From positions 1-64,000 of the forward strand of contig DATJPY010000007.1 of the NCBI GenBank assembly GCA_035506135.1: 64,000 nt of DNA, in the 5' to 3' direction. The notes beneath the pieces were generated by a model. It worked only from the letters and a program-made list of their open reading frames with translations, searched no databases and was not told the DNA's origin. Shown piece after piece: positions 32,714 through 40,717 of this stretch. The translations under genes were made by a program, and so were the position numbers. This stretch comes from DATJPY01 sp035506135 (GTDB lineage: Bacteria; Myxococcota_A; UBA9160; PR03). Each line of letters begins with the position of its first letter. The stretch's first letter is position 1.

Positions 32714-33682
32714 TCAGCGGTAGCGGCGCATGCGCCGCGCGGACACGAACGAGATCCACGCCTCGCGCGTGGTGTACACCGGCTCGCCGAAGGCGTTCCA
32801 ACCGCGCTCTCCGTCCGCGACCCAGAGGTAGCGCAGGTAGTCGTAGAAGCCCGCCGGAGGATCCCCCGACTGCGCGCGCGAGGCCAGTTCGCGCATGCGG
32901 TACAGGAGGCTCGGCGGCATCGGGAGGCTGCGCTTGCCGGCGAGCCGGAGCAGCGTCGAGAGCGGCAGCGCGCCCGGCGCCACCACGTTGTACACACCAG
33001 GGTGTCGATCGAGCACCGCCTGCTCGAAGGCGTCGAGGCAGTCGTCCTCGTGCACGAACGCGAGCAGGGGGTCGTAGCCGAGCAGCGTTCCCACCAGCGC
33101 ACCCTCGAAGTGGCGCACCACGTGGTCCCAGTAGCTGGGTCCCATGATCCACGCGGGCCGCAGCACGGTGACCTCGGCGTCGGGCCGGCGGCGGCTCCAC
33201 TCCTCCACGAGCGCCTCGACCTCGACACGGTTGCGCACGCAGTGCGCGTCGGGGTGCCCGCGCAGCGGGTGCGTCTCCGAGAGGAAGTTGGGATTGTCCG
33301 GCCTCGGCCCGTAGAGCATCGCGCTCGAGGCCACCACGAGCCGCGGCACCTTGGCCGCCGAGCAGGCGTGCAGGAGGTGCAGCGTGCCGATCGTCTCGAG
33401 CTCGTGGTCCCCCTCGACATCGGGCGACGGATCGCGCCGGAAGGCCGCGTGGAGGACGGCGTCGACGCGCTCGCGCTCGAAGATCTCCGCCAGCCGGACG
33501 TTGGCGGCCGGATCGGTCAGGTCGACCCGCTCGAAGGGGATGCGCCGCTCGAGCCGGTAGGGGCGCCGGAGGTCGATGCCGAGCACGCGCAGGCCGCGCG
33601 CGCGCGCCGTGAGGCGTTCGGCCAGGCGCTGCCCGAGGAAGGTGCGCAGGCCGGTGATCGCCACCGTGGCGGGCGTGCTCAC
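32714..33682 (-). CDS. NAD-dependent epimerase/dehydratase (extended SDR)
   Basis: A 322-residue extended short-chain dehydrogenase. The nucleotide-binding motif is ITGLRTFLGQRL (TGxxGxLG variant), with DLTDPAANVRLAEIF, LVVASSAMLYGP (catalytic Ser, Tyr) and VLRPAWIMGPSYWDHVV. The usual YxxxK lysine is replaced by a degenerate NRVEVE segment, so catalysis may differ. GTG at 33680-33682 is preferred; the 19 additional upstream codons would run into the divergent HDAC promoter region. Confidence 0.82.
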   Translation of the reverse strand: MSTPATVAITGLRTFLGQRLAERLTARARGLRVLGIDLRRPYRLERRIPFERVDLTDPAANVRLAEIFERERVDAVLHAAFRRDPSPDVEGDHELETIGTLHLLHACSAAKVPRLVVASSAMLYGPRPDNPNFLSETHPLRGHPDAHCVRNRVEVEALVEEWSRRRPDAEVTVLRPAWIMGPSYWDHVVRHFEGALVGTLLGYDPLLAFVHEDDCLDAFEQAVLDRHPGVYNVVAPGALPLSTLLRLAGKRSLPMPPSLLYRMRELASRAQSGDPPAGFYDYLRYLWVADGERGWNAFGEPVYTTREAWISFVSARRMRRYR

Positions 33683-33747
33683 GCCGACTCCTCCGCTGCG
33701 CGTCGCAGCTCGGCGGCGCCGCGATCCCTCAGATACCATGCGCGCCG

Positions 33748-34803
33748 ATGGGCGTCACGCGCACCGTCGCGGTGGTGGACGACGCTCGCTACCGCGAGCA
33801 CCGCCCTCCGAGCGGTCATCCCGAGCGTCCCGACCGGCTCCTCGCGGTGGCGGAGGCGATCGCGCCCCGCCGCGATCGCCTCGCCTCGCTGCCGGCTCGC
33901 GCTGCGAGCGACGAGGAGCTCGCCGCCGTGCATCCGCTCGCCCACGTGCGCGCGGTCGAGGCGGCGGCGCGCGCCGCCCCGGCGCGCCTCGATCCGGACA
34001 CGTACGTCTCGGACGCCAGCTACGAGGTCGCGCGCCTGGCGGCGGGCGCCGCGGTCGAGTGCGCCCGCAGCGTCGCCAGCGGCCGCTCGCACGCGGCGCT
34101 CGCCGCGGTGCGGCCGCCCGGCCATCACGCAGAGGCCGCGCGCGCGATGGGGTTCTGCCTCGTCAACAACGTCGCCGTCGCCGCCGAGGCACTGCGCCGC
34201 GACGGAGTCGGACGGGTGCTGATCCTCGACTGGGACGTGCACCACGGCAACGGCACGCAGCATCTGTTCGAGGACGATCCCGACATCCTCTACTTCTCGG
34301 CGCACCAGTTCCCGTTCTATCCGGGCACCGGCGACTTCGTCGAGGCGGGCCGCGGCCGCGGTCTGGGCGCCACCGTGAACGTCCCCCTGCCGCCGGGCTG
34401 CGGAGATCTCGAGTACTGTGGCGTGCTGCATCGCCTGCTGGCGCCCGTCGCGCAGGGCTTCCGTCCGGAGCTGATCCTCGTGTCGTGCGGCTTCGACGCG
34501 CACCGCGACGATCCGTTGGCCTCGATGCGGGTCACCGGCGCGGGCTTCGCGGAGATGACCCGCATCGTGCGCGCCCTCGCCGACGATCTCTGCGGCGGCC
34601 GCGCGGCCTTCGTGCTCGAAGGCGGCTATGCGGCGAGCGGGCTGCGCGAGGGGACGGCGGCCGTGCTCGACGTCCTGCTCGAGCCCTCACTGCGCGCGCT
34701 CGCGCCCGCGCCCGAGCTGGTTCCGGGGAGCGCGCTGGCCCACGTCGTGGGCCAGGTCTGTGCCATACACCGAAATCGGTATGCGGGGCTGGGCGCGCCG
34801 TGA
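33748..34803 (+). CDS. Class II histone deacetylase-family hydrolase
   Basis: A 351-residue zinc hydrolase of the HDAC/acetoin-utilisation/acetylpolyamine amidohydrolase superfamily. Active-site motifs are complete: RPPGHHAE, LDWDVHHGNGTQ, FYPGTGD, SCGFDAHRDDPL and LEGGYA. The histidine dyad and the two Asp plus His zinc ligands are all present. Bacterial members deacetylate polyamines, lysines or small molecules. ATG 33748 is divergent from the epimerase gene. Confidence 0.92.
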   Translation: MGVTRTVAVVDDARYREHRPPSGHPERPDRLLAVAEAIAPRRDRLASLPARAASDEELAAVHPLAHVRAVEAAARAAPARLDPDTYVSDASYEVARLAAGAAVECARSVASGRSHAALAAVRPPGHHAEAARAMGFCLVNNVAVAAEALRRDGVGRVLILDWDVHHGNGTQHLFEDDPDILYFSAHQFPFYPGTGDFVEAGRGRGLGATVNVPLPPGCGDLEYCGVLHRLLAPVAQGFRPELILVSCGFDAHRDDPLASMRVTGAGFAEMTRIVRALADDLCGGRAAFVLEGGYAASGLREGTAAVLDVLLEPSLRALAPAPELVPGSALAHVVGQVCAIHRNRYAGLGAP

Positions 34804-34920
34804 CCTGCACCACCCGCTCCAATATCTCGTAGCTCACTCCAGACCGACCCCAACATCTTGTGCGTGTCGCCGTCTCGTCTGGAAAAATGCGAGAAATCGG
34901 TGGGTTGCATAACTTTTTTC

Positions 34921-34949
34921 TTGCTTCTGGGATTCAGTGGAGCTAGAAG
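34921..34949 (+). promoter_or_regulatory. Candidate promoter of the dcw cluster
   Basis: TTGCTT at 34921-34926 and TAGAAG at 34944-34949 are 17 bases apart, in the only AT-rich stretch of the 282-base gap before mraZ. The candidate MraZ operator begins inside the spacer and continues downstream. Confidence 0.45.
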
Positions 34950-34986
34950 GATCGCGGTGGGAGGAAGTGGGAGAGAGTGGTGAATC
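34927..34986 (+). promoter_or_regulatory. MraZ-box-like operator, six 10-bp repeats
   Basis: TGG-centred half-sites recur in exact 10-base phase: ctggg 34927, gtgga 34937, aagga 34947 (degenerate), gtggg 34957, gtggg 34967, gtggt 34977. Known MraZ boxes are TGGG-type repeats with about 10-base spacing upstream of mraZ, through which MraZ represses its own operon. Here the array overlaps and follows the candidate promoter. Confidence 0.7.
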
Positions 34987-35085
34987 GGACGGGTCGGGAC
35001 GCTGGTTCCACCCATCGATCCACCGGGGCGAGGAGCCCGATCCCACGGCGAGCGGACTGGCACGCCACGTTGGTCGAGGCCCCCG

Positions 35086-35523
35086 ATGTTCCGCGGTCGA
35101 TTCCTCCACACGATCGATTCGAAGGGCCGGGTAAGCATTCCTGCGGGGTTCCGGATGGAGATCCAGCGACACAGCGATCGCCCGCCGATCCTCTCGATCT
35201 TACCCGACTGCCTGGCGCTCTATCCCGCCGAGCAGTGGGACCTGGTCGAGAAGCGCATCACCGAGCTCGATCCGCTCCGCATCGACGGCCACTCGATCCA
35301 GCGCTTCCTGATCTCGAGCTGCGTCGAGTCCCCGCCGGACGCGCAGGGCCGCATGCTGATCCCGCCGTTCCTCCGCGAGCACGCGAGGCTCGAGAAGGAG
35401 GTGATGATCCTCGGCGCCGGCAAGCGGATCGAGCTCTGGGAGCCGGCGCGCGCCGAGCAGGAGCTCCATCGGACGCAGGCACAGTTCCGCGAGATCTCCA
35501 CGGAGGTCTCGAAGCTTGGGTGA
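35086..35523 (+). CDS. mraZ: Transcriptional regulator MraZ
   Basis: A 145-residue protein with two AbrB-like/SpoVT domains: FRGRFLHTIDSKGRVSIPAGFR at the start and SSCVESPPDAQGRMLIPPFLR as the second copy. MraZ forms a ring and represses the division and cell-wall cluster it heads. ATG 35086 gives the canonical MFRG start. It is first in the dcw cluster and separated from rsmH by a strongly structured segment. Confidence 0.96.
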   Translation: MFRGRFLHTIDSKGRVSIPAGFRMEIQRHSDRPPILSILPDCLALYPAEQWDLVEKRITELDPLRIDGHSIQRFLISSCVESPPDAQGRMLIPPFLREHARLEKEVMILGAGKRIELWEPARAEQELHRTQAQFREISTEVSKLG

Positions 35524-35549
35524 GAGGTAGCAGGTTCGAAGGTGGGGGG

Positions 35550-35573
35550 ATCGGAGGCCGGACGGCCTCCGAT
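35550..35573 (+). repeat. Perfect 11-bp hairpin after mraZ
   Basis: Arms 35550-35560 and 35563-35573 are exact inverse complements (atcggaggccg) around GA. It lies 27 bases after the mraZ stop and just before a second, larger hairpin. Confidence 0.6.
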
Positions 35574-35579
35574 TGAGAG

Positions 35580-35670
35580 GGGGTGTTCCCGGAGCCCCGC
35601 ATGCAGGGGGCGGTGAGCAAAGGGGGGTGCGAGCCGTTCCCTCCGCCGGGGCTCCGGGACACCCCTTTTT
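35580..35670 (+). terminator. Long GC-rich hairpin plus T-run between mraZ and rsmH
   Basis: The arm 35580-35598 pairs with 35648-35665 (18 of 19 positions, one bulged T) and is followed by TTTTT at 35666-35670. The 49-base apical part can form a further GC-rich stem. It has the shape of an intrinsic terminator or attenuator inside the operon, so it may set how much transcription passes from mraZ into rsmH and beyond. Confidence 0.6.
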
Positions 35671-35715
35671 CTTGTGGCGGTGGAGGCCGCCACGGGACAG
35701 CTGGAGAATCCGAGC

Positions 35716-36672
35716 GTGGCCGGCTTCGGCTATCACCGGCCGGCTCTTCTCGAAGAGAGCCTCGAATGGCTCGCCCTCCGACCCGGCTGCCGGGTGGTGG
35801 ACGGCACGGTAGGCGGCGGCGGCCACGCCGAAGCGATTCTCCAGCGGATCGCTCCCACAGGAACCCTGATCGGTCTCGACGTCGACGAGGAGGCCCTGGC
35901 AGAGGCTGCGGGGCGACTGCGTCCCTTCGGCGATCGGGTCCGCCTGGAACGCGCGTCGTTCCGCGAGCTGGGGCGCGTGCTCCCGGAAGTCGGGGTGGCC
36001 GGGGTCGATGCGGTGTTGCTCGACCTGGGCGTCTCGTCTCGGCAGCTCGACGAGCCCGAGCGGGGCTTTCGATTCTCCGGGGAGACGGCGGACGTGACGT
36101 CCCTCGACATGCGGATGGATCGCCGGCAGCCGACCACGGCCGCGGCGCTGCTGGCCGAGGCATCGACGGAGCAGCTCGCCACCTGGTTCCGCGAGTACGG
36201 CGAGCTGCCCGGCGCCCGCCGTCTCGCGCGCGCCGTCGACGAGGCCCGCCGTCGCGCCCCGCTCCGCACCGTGCGCGACCTGCTCGACGTGATCGAGGGG
36301 GCTCGCGTCGGCGGCGGGCGGCGTCATCATCCTGCGACGCTCGTGTTCCAGGCCCTCCGCATCGCCGTCAACGACGAGCTGGCCGCGCTTTCCCAGGGCC
36401 TCGCGGCTGCGGTGGAAGGCCTCGTCCCTGGCGGACGGTTGGTCGTGATCTCCTATCACTCGCTCGAGGACCGCATCGTGAAGCAGCACCTGCGCGGCGA
36501 GGCGCGAGGTTGTGTCTGCCCGCCCCGGCAGCCGGTGTGCACGTGCGGCCGGCGCGCGCGCCTGCGCGTCCTGACGGCGCGGCCCGTGACGGCGACCGCG
36601 CGCGAGGTGGACGAGAACCCGAGAGCGCGCTCGGCGCGGCTTCGCGCCGCCGAGCGCCTGGAGGCAGCGTGA
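35716..36672 (+). CDS. rsmH: 16S rRNA (cytosine(1402)-N4)-methyltransferase RsmH
   Basis: A 318-residue enzyme (MraW) making m4C1402 in 16S rRNA. Motifs: GYHRPALLEESLEWL, VDGTVGGGGHAEAIL (SAM site), LLDLGVSSRQLDEPERGFRFS, DMRMD, FQALRIAVNDEL and ISYHSLEDRIVKQ. The GTG at 35716 is preferred: it has GGAG nine bases upstream and gives family length; GTG 35674 would abut the T-run of the hairpin. The stop overlaps the ftsL start. Confidence 0.95.
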   Translation: MAGFGYHRPALLEESLEWLALRPGCRVVDGTVGGGGHAEAILQRIAPTGTLIGLDVDEEALAEAAGRLRPFGDRVRLERASFRELGRVLPEVGVAGVDAVLLDLGVSSRQLDEPERGFRFSGETADVTSLDMRMDRRQPTTAAALLAEASTEQLATWFREYGELPGARRLARAVDEARRRAPLRTVRDLLDVIEGARVGGGRRHHPATLVFQALRIAVNDELAALSQGLAAAVEGLVPGGRLVVISYHSLEDRIVKQHLRGEARGCVCPPRQPVCTCGRRARLRVLTARPVTATAREVDENPRARSARLRAAERLEAA

Positions 36673-37109
36673 TGCAGCGCTCGGAACGGCGGCAGGCAGG
36701 ACGAGCCCCGATGCGCGCGGGTGAGCCCCCGCGCCGACCGCGCCGTGGATGGCTGGCGGGACGGCGCCGCAGCCGGGGCGTTCCGCTCACCGCGGGGCGC
36801 GACCTCTCGCAGCCCGACCCGCGTCCGGGCGAGCGCCGGCCCCGCTCGCGGCAGATCGCGGTGGTGCTGGCGGGGGCGGTGTGCGCGGCGCTGCTGCTCG
36901 TCGTGCTCCGCGTCGACTCGATCCGACAGCGCTACCGGCTCGCGGACGCGGTGCGCGCCGAGCAGGCGCTGCTCGAGCAGCAGGCCCGTCTCCGGGTGGA
37001 CGTGCGGCGCCTGCGCCACCCGCTCCGCCTCGCCGAGCTCGGCCGCGAGCTCGGCCTCGGCCGCGCCGAGCACCTGATCGCGCTGGGCGACGCGGCGGGC
37101 GCCCCTTGA
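36672..37109 (+). CDS. ftsL: FtsL-like cell division protein
   Basis: A 145-residue bitopic protein: a basic cytoplasmic N-terminus of about 60 residues, one transmembrane helix (IAVVLAGAVCAALLLVVL) and a periplasmic coiled coil (LADAVRAEQALLEQQARLRVD) followed by LRHPLRLAELGRELGL, the usual FtsL end. FtsL forms a complex with FtsB and FtsQ that activates FtsWI. Identification rests on topology, length and its place between rsmH and ftsI, since FtsL sequences diverge widely. The stop overlaps the ftsI TTG start. Confidence 0.85.
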   Translation: MQRSERRQAGRAPMRAGEPPRRPRRGWLAGRRRSRGVPLTAGRDLSQPDPRPGERRPRSRQIAVVLAGAVCAALLLVVLRVDSIRQRYRLADAVRAEQALLEQQARLRVDVRRLRHPLRLAELGRELGLGRAEHLIALGDAAGAP

Positions 37110-39160
37110 TCCGCGCCCCCGACCTGCGACCGCTTCGCGTGCGGCTGCGGGTCGCGACCGCCGTGCTGCTGGCGGCGCTGGCGGGGCTCACGCTGCGCGC
37201 CGCACAGCTCGCCCTCACCGGTGAGCGCGGTGAGCGGCGCGGCGAGAGCCAGCTCTTGACCTCGCTCGTCCTCGCGCCGGAGCGCGGCCGCATCTTCGAC
37301 CGCGACGGCGCCGAGGTCGCGCTCACGCTCGATGTCCCTTCCGTGTATGTCGTGCCGAAGGCGGTGCAGGATGCGCCCGGGACCGCGAGCCGCCTGGCCG
37401 CCGCGCTCGGGCTCGATCCGGCCGCGGTGCAGGCCCGGCTCGCGCAGGGTCGCTCCTTCGCGTTCGTGCAGCGCTGGGTGGACGACGCTCGGGCGGAGCG
37501 GGTGCGGAGCCTCGAGCTCCCCGGCGTCGGCATCGTCGACGAGCCCAAGCGCGCCTACCCGCACGGCGCCCTCGCGGCGAGCCTGGTCGGATTCGCCAAC
37601 GTGGACGGCGAGGGCGTGCGCGGTCTCGAGCAGCAGGAGGACGCGTGGCTGCGCGGACAGGCGACCCGCGTGTCGGTCGAGCGCGACGCGCGCGGCCGGC
37701 TGCTGGTCGGGCCCGGGCTCGATCCCAACGCGACGGCGGGCGGCGACGTGGCGCTCACGCTCGACGTGACGCTGCAGGCGGACGCGGAGCAGGCGCTCGC
37801 CGAGGGGATCGATGCGGCCGGGGCGCGCGGCGGCTTCGTGGTCTCGCTCGACCCGCGAACTGGCGAGGTGCTGGCCCTCGCCGAGCGGCCCGCGTTCGAC
37901 CCGAACAACTTCCGATCGGTGCGCTACGCCGATACGCGCTCGCGTGTCTTCACCGACGCCGCGGAGCCCGGCTCGACCTTCAAGACCTTCGTGATCGCGG
38001 CCGCGCTCGAGGCGCACGCGGTGCGCCCCAACCAGGTCTTCGACCTGCGCGGCGGGCTCCGCGTACCGGGCAAGCTCATCAAGGACCCGCACCCGCACCC
38101 GGAGCTCGACGTGGCGGGCATCCTGCGCGTGTCGAGCAACGTCGGCGCCGCCATGATCGAGCAGCGGGTCGGCGCGCGGCTGCACTACGAGACGCTGCGC
38201 CGATTCGGCTTCGGCGCGCCGACGGGCTCCGGCTTCCCGGACGAGTCGAGCGGCCTCTTGCGGCCGTGGAAGGCGTGGCGCCCGGTCGACGCGGCGACCG
38301 CCGCCTTCGGGCAGGGCGTGTCGGTGACGCCGATCCAGCTTCTCGCCGGGGTGGCCGCGATCGGCAACGACGGCGTCTGGGTTCCGCCGCACCTCGTGCG
38401 CGCGCGGCGGCGCCCGGGCGGTGAGTGGGCGCCCGAAGCGAACGGCGCGAGCCGGCGCGCGATCTCCGCCGCGACGGCGGCCGAGCTGCGCCGCATGCTC
38501 GAGGGGGTCGTGGTCGGGGAAGGCGGCACCGGCCATCGCGCGCAGCTCCAGGGCGTGCGCGTCGCCGGCAAGACCGGCACCGCCCAGAAGCTCGACGCGA
38601 GCGGGCACTACTCGAGCCAGCGCTACCTCGCGTGGTTCGTCGGGCTCGCGCCCGCCGACGCGCCCCGCGTGGCCATCGTGGTCGGGATCGACGAGCCGAG
38701 CGCCAAGATCCACACCGGCGGCGCGGTCGCGGCGCCGGTGTTCGCGCGCGTCGCAGCCAGCCATCTGACCCGTCTCGGCATCCCGACCGAGCCCATCGTC
38801 ACGCCGCCCGCGGAAGCGGCGACGCGGGTCGCCGCCGCGAGCGATCCCGCCCGCTCGCTCGCGCTCCAGGGCGATCGCGTGCTGGTGCCCGATCTGCGCG
38901 GCCTCACCGTCTCGGAGGTGGTGCAGCGCGCGCAGGGCACGGCGCTCGAGCTGGACCTGCAGGGACAGGGCCGCGCCGTGGCGCAGGATCCGGAGCCGGG
39001 CAGCGTCCTCACGGCCGGGCGCGAGCGGCTGCGCGTGCGCTTCCGGCCCGACCGATCCAGCGGGCTGACGCCCGACCGATCCAGCGGGCTGACGCGGGAC
39101 CGATCCAGCGGGCTGACGCGGGAGAAGGCTCCGCCGCCCCACGCAGGAGGCGAGGGCTGA
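37106..39160 (+). CDS. ftsI: Peptidoglycan transpeptidase FtsI (PBP3) with PASTA domain
   Basis: A 684-residue class B penicillin-binding protein that cross-links septal peptidoglycan. One N-terminal membrane helix (TAVLLAALAGLTLRAAQLAL) precedes the pedestal (PERGRIFDRDGAEVA). The transpeptidase motifs are STFK (in AEPGSTFKTF), SSN (RVSSNVG) and KTGT (AGKTGTAQ). A single PASTA domain (VLVPDLRGLTVSEVVQRAQG) follows near residue 590. The protein ends in three copies of an 8-residue repeat DRSSGLT-P/R encoded by a 24-base tandem repeat. The TTG start overlaps the ftsL stop; GTG 37139 is an alternative. Confidence 0.94.
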   Translation: MIRAPDLRPLRVRLRVATAVLLAALAGLTLRAAQLALTGERGERRGESQLLTSLVLAPERGRIFDRDGAEVALTLDVPSVYVVPKAVQDAPGTASRLAAALGLDPAAVQARLAQGRSFAFVQRWVDDARAERVRSLELPGVGIVDEPKRAYPHGALAASLVGFANVDGEGVRGLEQQEDAWLRGQATRVSVERDARGRLLVGPGLDPNATAGGDVALTLDVTLQADAEQALAEGIDAAGARGGFVVSLDPRTGEVLALAERPAFDPNNFRSVRYADTRSRVFTDAAEPGSTFKTFVIAAALEAHAVRPNQVFDLRGGLRVPGKLIKDPHPHPELDVAGILRVSSNVGAAMIEQRVGARLHYETLRRFGFGAPTGSGFPDESSGLLRPWKAWRPVDAATAAFGQGVSVTPIQLLAGVAAIGNDGVWVPPHLVRARRRPGGEWAPEANGASRRAISAATAAELRRMLEGVVVGEGGTGHRAQLQGVRVAGKTGTAQKLDASGHYSSQRYLAWFVGLAPADAPRVAIVVGIDEPSAKIHTGGAVAAPVFARVAASHLTRLGIPTEPIVTPPAEAATRVAAASDPARSLALQGDRVLVPDLRGLTVSEVVQRAQGTALELDLQGQGRAVAQDPEPGSVLTAGRERLRVRFRPDRSSGLTPDRSSGLTRDRSSGLTREKAPPPHAGGEG
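39050..39121 (+). repeat. 24-bp tandem repeat, three copies, at the 3' end of ftsI
   Basis: Units at 39050-39073, 39074-39097 and 39098-39121 are identical except for the last three bases of the first (gaccgatccagcgggctgac core). The length is a multiple of three, so the ftsI frame stays open and gains DRSSGLT repeats. Confidence 0.9.
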
Positions 39161-40698
39161 TGCGCCTCGCCGAGCTCCTCGCCGCGCTGCCGCCGGAGCA
39201 GTCGCCGGTCTCGGTGACGGGCTCCGTCGAGGTGCCGATCCGAGGCCTCGCCATCGACTCGCGCGCCGTGGCGCCCGGCGACCTCTTCGTCGCGCTGCGC
39301 GGTGCGCAAGCCGACGGCCACGCCCACCTCGGTGAGGCGCTGGCGCTCGGCGCCGCCGCCGTGGTGGTCGAGTCGCTGCCGCCCGAGCTCGCGCTCGGCG
39401 ATCACCCGGCGGTGGTCGTGCGCGACTCGCGGCGCGCGCTCGCGCCGCTCGCCGCGCGCTTCTTCGGCCATCCTTCGGAGGAGCTGACGCTGATCGGCGT
39501 CACCGGGACGAACGGCAAGACCAGCACCACGTACCTGCTCGAGTCGATGCTCGCAAGCGCCGGCCGGCGCCCCGGCGTAATCGGGACCGTCGAGGTGCGC
39601 TTCGCGGACGAGCGGCTCCGGTCGATCAACACCACGCCGGAGAGCCTGGAGCTGCAGCGCGTGCTGCGCGCGATGCGCAACCGGGGCGTCGATGCCGTCG
39701 CGATGGAGGTCTCCTCGCACGGGCTCTCGATCGGCCGCACCGACGGCTGCCGCTTCGCGGTGGCGGCGGTCACCAACCTGACCCAGGACCACCTCGACTT
39801 CCACCAGACCATGGAGGCCTACCGAGACGCCAAGCTGCGCCTGTTCCGCGAGCTCCGGCCGGACGCGGCCGCCGTGGTCAACCTCGACGACCCGAGCGCC
39901 GAGCACTTCGTCGCCGCGGCGCGCCGGGCGGGTGCGCGAACCCTGGGCGTCGCGCGCAAGAGCGGCCCCGGCGTCGATGCCAGCATCGACGAGGCCGTCG
40001 TCGCGCTCTCCGGCACCCGGCTTCGGCTGCGGCTGCCGGGCGGACCGCTCGAGGTCGATCTCCCGCTGCTCGGCGACTTCAACGTCGAGAACCTGCTGGT
40101 GGCGGTGGGCTGCGCCGTCGCGCTCGGGATCGACCCGGCGGCGATCGCGCGCGGCGCGGCGCGCACGCCGCAGGTGCCGGGGCGGGTCGAGCGCGTCGAC
40201 TCCGGACGCCCCGACGCGCCCACCGTCCTCGTCGACTACGCCCACACCCCCGATGCCGTCGACAAGCTGCTGCGCACGGTGCGGCCGCTGGCGCGCGGGC
40301 GGCTCATCACCGTATTCGGCTGCGGCGGCGACCGCGACCGCACCAAGCGCGCACCGATGGCCGAGGCCGTCGCGCGCTGGAGCGACCGCGCCATCGCGAC
40401 GAGCGACAACCCGCGCACGGAGGATCCGCAGCGCATCCTCGGAGACGTCGTGGTCGGGCTGGACCGGCTGCGGCGCGTCGAGCCGGACGGCCTCGACGCC
40501 GACGCAGGATCCTATGCGATCGTGGTGGACCGCCGCGAGGCGATCGCGCTCGCCGTCGGGATCGCGCGGCCCGAGGACACCGTCGTGATCGCCGGCAAGG
40601 GCCACGAGGACTACCAGATCGTCGGCCGCGAGCGCTTCCCGTTCGACGATCGGCACGAGGCGCGCCGCGCGCTCGAGCGGCGGGGGCAGGCTCGATGA
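39160..40698 (+). CDS. murE: UDP-MurNAc-L-Ala-D-Glu:meso-diaminopimelate ligase MurE
   Basis: A 512-residue Mur ligase. The ATP loop is GVTGTNGKTSTTYLLE; SSHGLSIGR and VTNLTQDHLDFH are the UMT-binding and metal regions, with the carbamylated lysine expected in AYRDAKLRLF. DNPRTEDP is the meso-DAP recognition motif (DNPR), so the peptidoglycan should be of the mDAP type. AGKGHEDYQ closes the C-terminal domain. ATG 39160 overlaps the ftsI stop. Confidence 0.96.
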   Translation: MRLAELLAALPPEQSPVSVTGSVEVPIRGLAIDSRAVAPGDLFVALRGAQADGHAHLGEALALGAAAVVVESLPPELALGDHPAVVVRDSRRALAPLAARFFGHPSEELTLIGVTGTNGKTSTTYLLESMLASAGRRPGVIGTVEVRFADERLRSINTTPESLELQRVLRAMRNRGVDAVAMEVSSHGLSIGRTDGCRFAVAAVTNLTQDHLDFHQTMEAYRDAKLRLFRELRPDAAAVVNLDDPSAEHFVAAARRAGARTLGVARKSGPGVDASIDEAVVALSGTRLRLRLPGGPLEVDLPLLGDFNVENLLVAVGCAVALGIDPAAIARGAARTPQVPGRVERVDSGRPDAPTVLVDYAHTPDAVDKLLRTVRPLARGRLITVFGCGGDRDRTKRAPMAEAVARWSDRAIATSDNPRTEDPQRILGDVVVGLDRLRRVEPDGLDADAGSYAIVVDRREAIALAVGIARPEDTVVIAGKGHEDYQIVGRERFPFDDRHEARRALERRGQAR

Positions 40699-40717
40699 GG
40701 CCGAGGATGCCGCGCCG

